DNA from: Anastrepha obliqua
Taxonomy: Eukaryota; Arthropoda; Insecta; Diptera; Tephritidae
Assembly: GCF_027943255.1 (NCBI RefSeq)
Contig: NC_072897.1
Location: 58,242,406 to 58,306,405 of the forward strand
Reading direction: 5' to 3'
Length of the DNA: 64,000 nucleotides
The notes below the pieces were generated by a model. That model did no database searches and was not told the origin of the DNA. It was given only the letters and a program-made list of their open reading frames with translations. Position 1 is the stretch's first letter. Each line of letters opens with the position of its first letter. Positions 62,863-64,000 of this stretch are shown piece by piece. The translations under genes were made by a program, and so were the position numbers.

Positions 62863-64000
62863 ATGAATACAAATAAAAATATTAACTTAAGCGACAAAAC
62901 TTCCACTGTAACGGAAGCAGGTTACAGTGGTCGCAATGATACTGCCAAACACACTCATAACGCTCTTCATTGTGGAGGTGCCGTTGTCCACGAAGACTCG
63001 GACTACGAAAGCGTCGGGAGCACAAATACGGCTGAGGAAGAAGCACTTCTGCGTTCTCCGGCTGGATCCAATGGTGCTGCTTCGGATAGCAAGAACAGGC
63101 GAAGGATTAAGCCCGATAAGGAGAAGCTGAAGGCCAAAGCCTGGTATAAGGCAAAGCCTGTGACCGATTTGGTGGCAAGTCCAACCTGACGAAGCAAGAG
63201 GAGGAACGGTTGGCTTGGGCCAGGGAGGAGATAGAAAATGGCCGGGCCTTCTACGCAGCAAAACCAAAGTTCGCAGCCTCCAATCCGAAATATGCGAACA
63301 AAATCGAAGAAAAACTAGCCATCAAGAGGCAGCGTTCTGCGGATAGCGAGATGGCTTAACCGAAAAACGGATACGAGGAAAGACCTGCGACAAGCCGGAG
63401 AGAATGTCGCAGGAACGGTGGAAAGTAATGGAAATGAAGCTGCTGGAAACCCTGTTTACGAAAATGGACGCAGAGCCGAACGCACCCATGCCAGCATTTG
63501 ACGGAGCAGGGTGGTTCAGCGGCGTCAAAATTATAAAATGCAAGGATGACCCCAGGCTCACATGGCTAAAAGAAGCATTAAAAACGCTTCAAGGCCTATG
63601 GTAGGGGGCACCTTTTGAAATTCTAGATCGCCGCTGCATTCCCTCAATACCGAAGGCAAAGGTTTTCATTCCTCGAGTGGTAAAACCGGAAAATGCACTG
63701 CGGCTGCTACAAAGACGAAACACAGACGTGCCGACAGACGACTGGAAAGTGCTGAGCGTGGCAAAACCAGCAACTGCTGATGGAGGCCAAGACTACATCA
63801 TTCAGATCAATTAACCGGCAGAGGACCTACTTTACTCGGTATAGAAGAGATCTTGGAATCCTCCCTCAATATACAGGAAGTGGAGAAGGGTGAGCTGGAG
63901 GAAGTATCCAACATCGAGAAGGTATTGAGGCCAGATGCTGAAGGTCCTTCAGATAAACGTCCACAAGAGTAAGAACGTCTCAGCCGAGCTCCTGCTCAAC
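62863..64000 (+). pseudogene. LINE ORF1 (DUF4780-like), frameshifted, runs off the window
   Basis: ATG at 62863 (MNTNKNINLSDKTSTVTEAG). A long Ser/Glu/Lys-rich N-terminal part is followed by a basic segment (NRRRIKPDKEKLKAKAWYKA). Frame breaks lie near 63185, 63355 and 63600. The conserved core follows: WFSGVKIIKCKDDPRLTWLK (63510-63570), PKAKVFIPRVVKPENALRLL (about 63653-63712), and TDDWKVLSVAKP near 63740, equivalent to NDWRVLKRVRKG in the LOA-type ORF1 at 46678-47556. A stop lies near 63814. This supports a LOA-related LINE. ORF2 is beyond the edge. Confidence 0.65.

Overview
The window reads as transposon-packed intergenic or heterochromatic DNA from a dipteran, most probably a tephritid fruit fly (Bactrocera/Ceratitis/Rhagoletis group). 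The inference rests on rosa-type (DD41D) mariner relics, a tRNA-derived SINE whose body I recognise from tephritid genomes, a 17.6/297-type errantivirus, I/jockey/R1/LOA-type LINEs and AT-rich arms full of TACATATGTA runs. I found no convincing single-copy host gene, no rRNA and no functional tRNA. Nearly every long reading frame belongs to a mobile element.

Layout. 1-2130: relics of an RNase H-bearing LINE, a jockey-type gag and a mariner (reverse strand). 2139-10243: a hAT transposon with an exact 15-bp inverted repeat and an 8-bp target duplication. It is split by a complete I-clade LINE (2238-7853) with two uninterrupted ORFs, a 12-bp target duplication, a (TAA)n tail and an initiator/DPE promoter. 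10252-17520: two SINE copies, a rosa mariner, a second mariner interrupted by a LOA-like LINE, and a Tc1-like relic carrying a small mariner deletion derivative. 17560-23630: a decayed errantivirus (gag, protease, RT, RNase H, integrase and env remnants, 3' LTR) interrupted by a foldback-like insert of tandem 15-bp units.

24350-59965: the most unusual part. Two copies of one long-inverted-repeat element (E, 24350-47861; E', 48276-59965) lie in mirror-image orientation around about 48.07 kb. All four termini begin CAGAGAATGTT. E' has a 7-bp direct repeat GTATTAC at both ends, which fits a P-superfamily (Galileo-like foldback) transposon. Without later insertions each copy is only about 3-3.5 kb. 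E holds a second hAT (about 25580-31250), itself split by an unclassified 3.1-kb element with about 0.5-kb inverted repeats and an intron-containing cysteine-rich gene. E also holds a piggyBac split by an intact mariner, a 2.6-kb tandem duplication, a Tigger/pogo element split by a TTAA MITE, and a LOA-type LINE. E' holds a jockey-clade LINE, an R1-clade LINE and a 0.7-kb palindromic MITE.

59973-64000: another diverged copy of the arm sequence, a second rosa mariner (reverse strand), and the 5' part of a further LINE that runs off the window.

The window therefore records a relative insertion history rather than a pathway. The newest-looking events are the I-clade LINE, the 360-codon mariner and the tandem duplication. 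The least understood are the E/E' pair and the element at 26934-30038. Identity figures and boundaries were read by eye and not computed.
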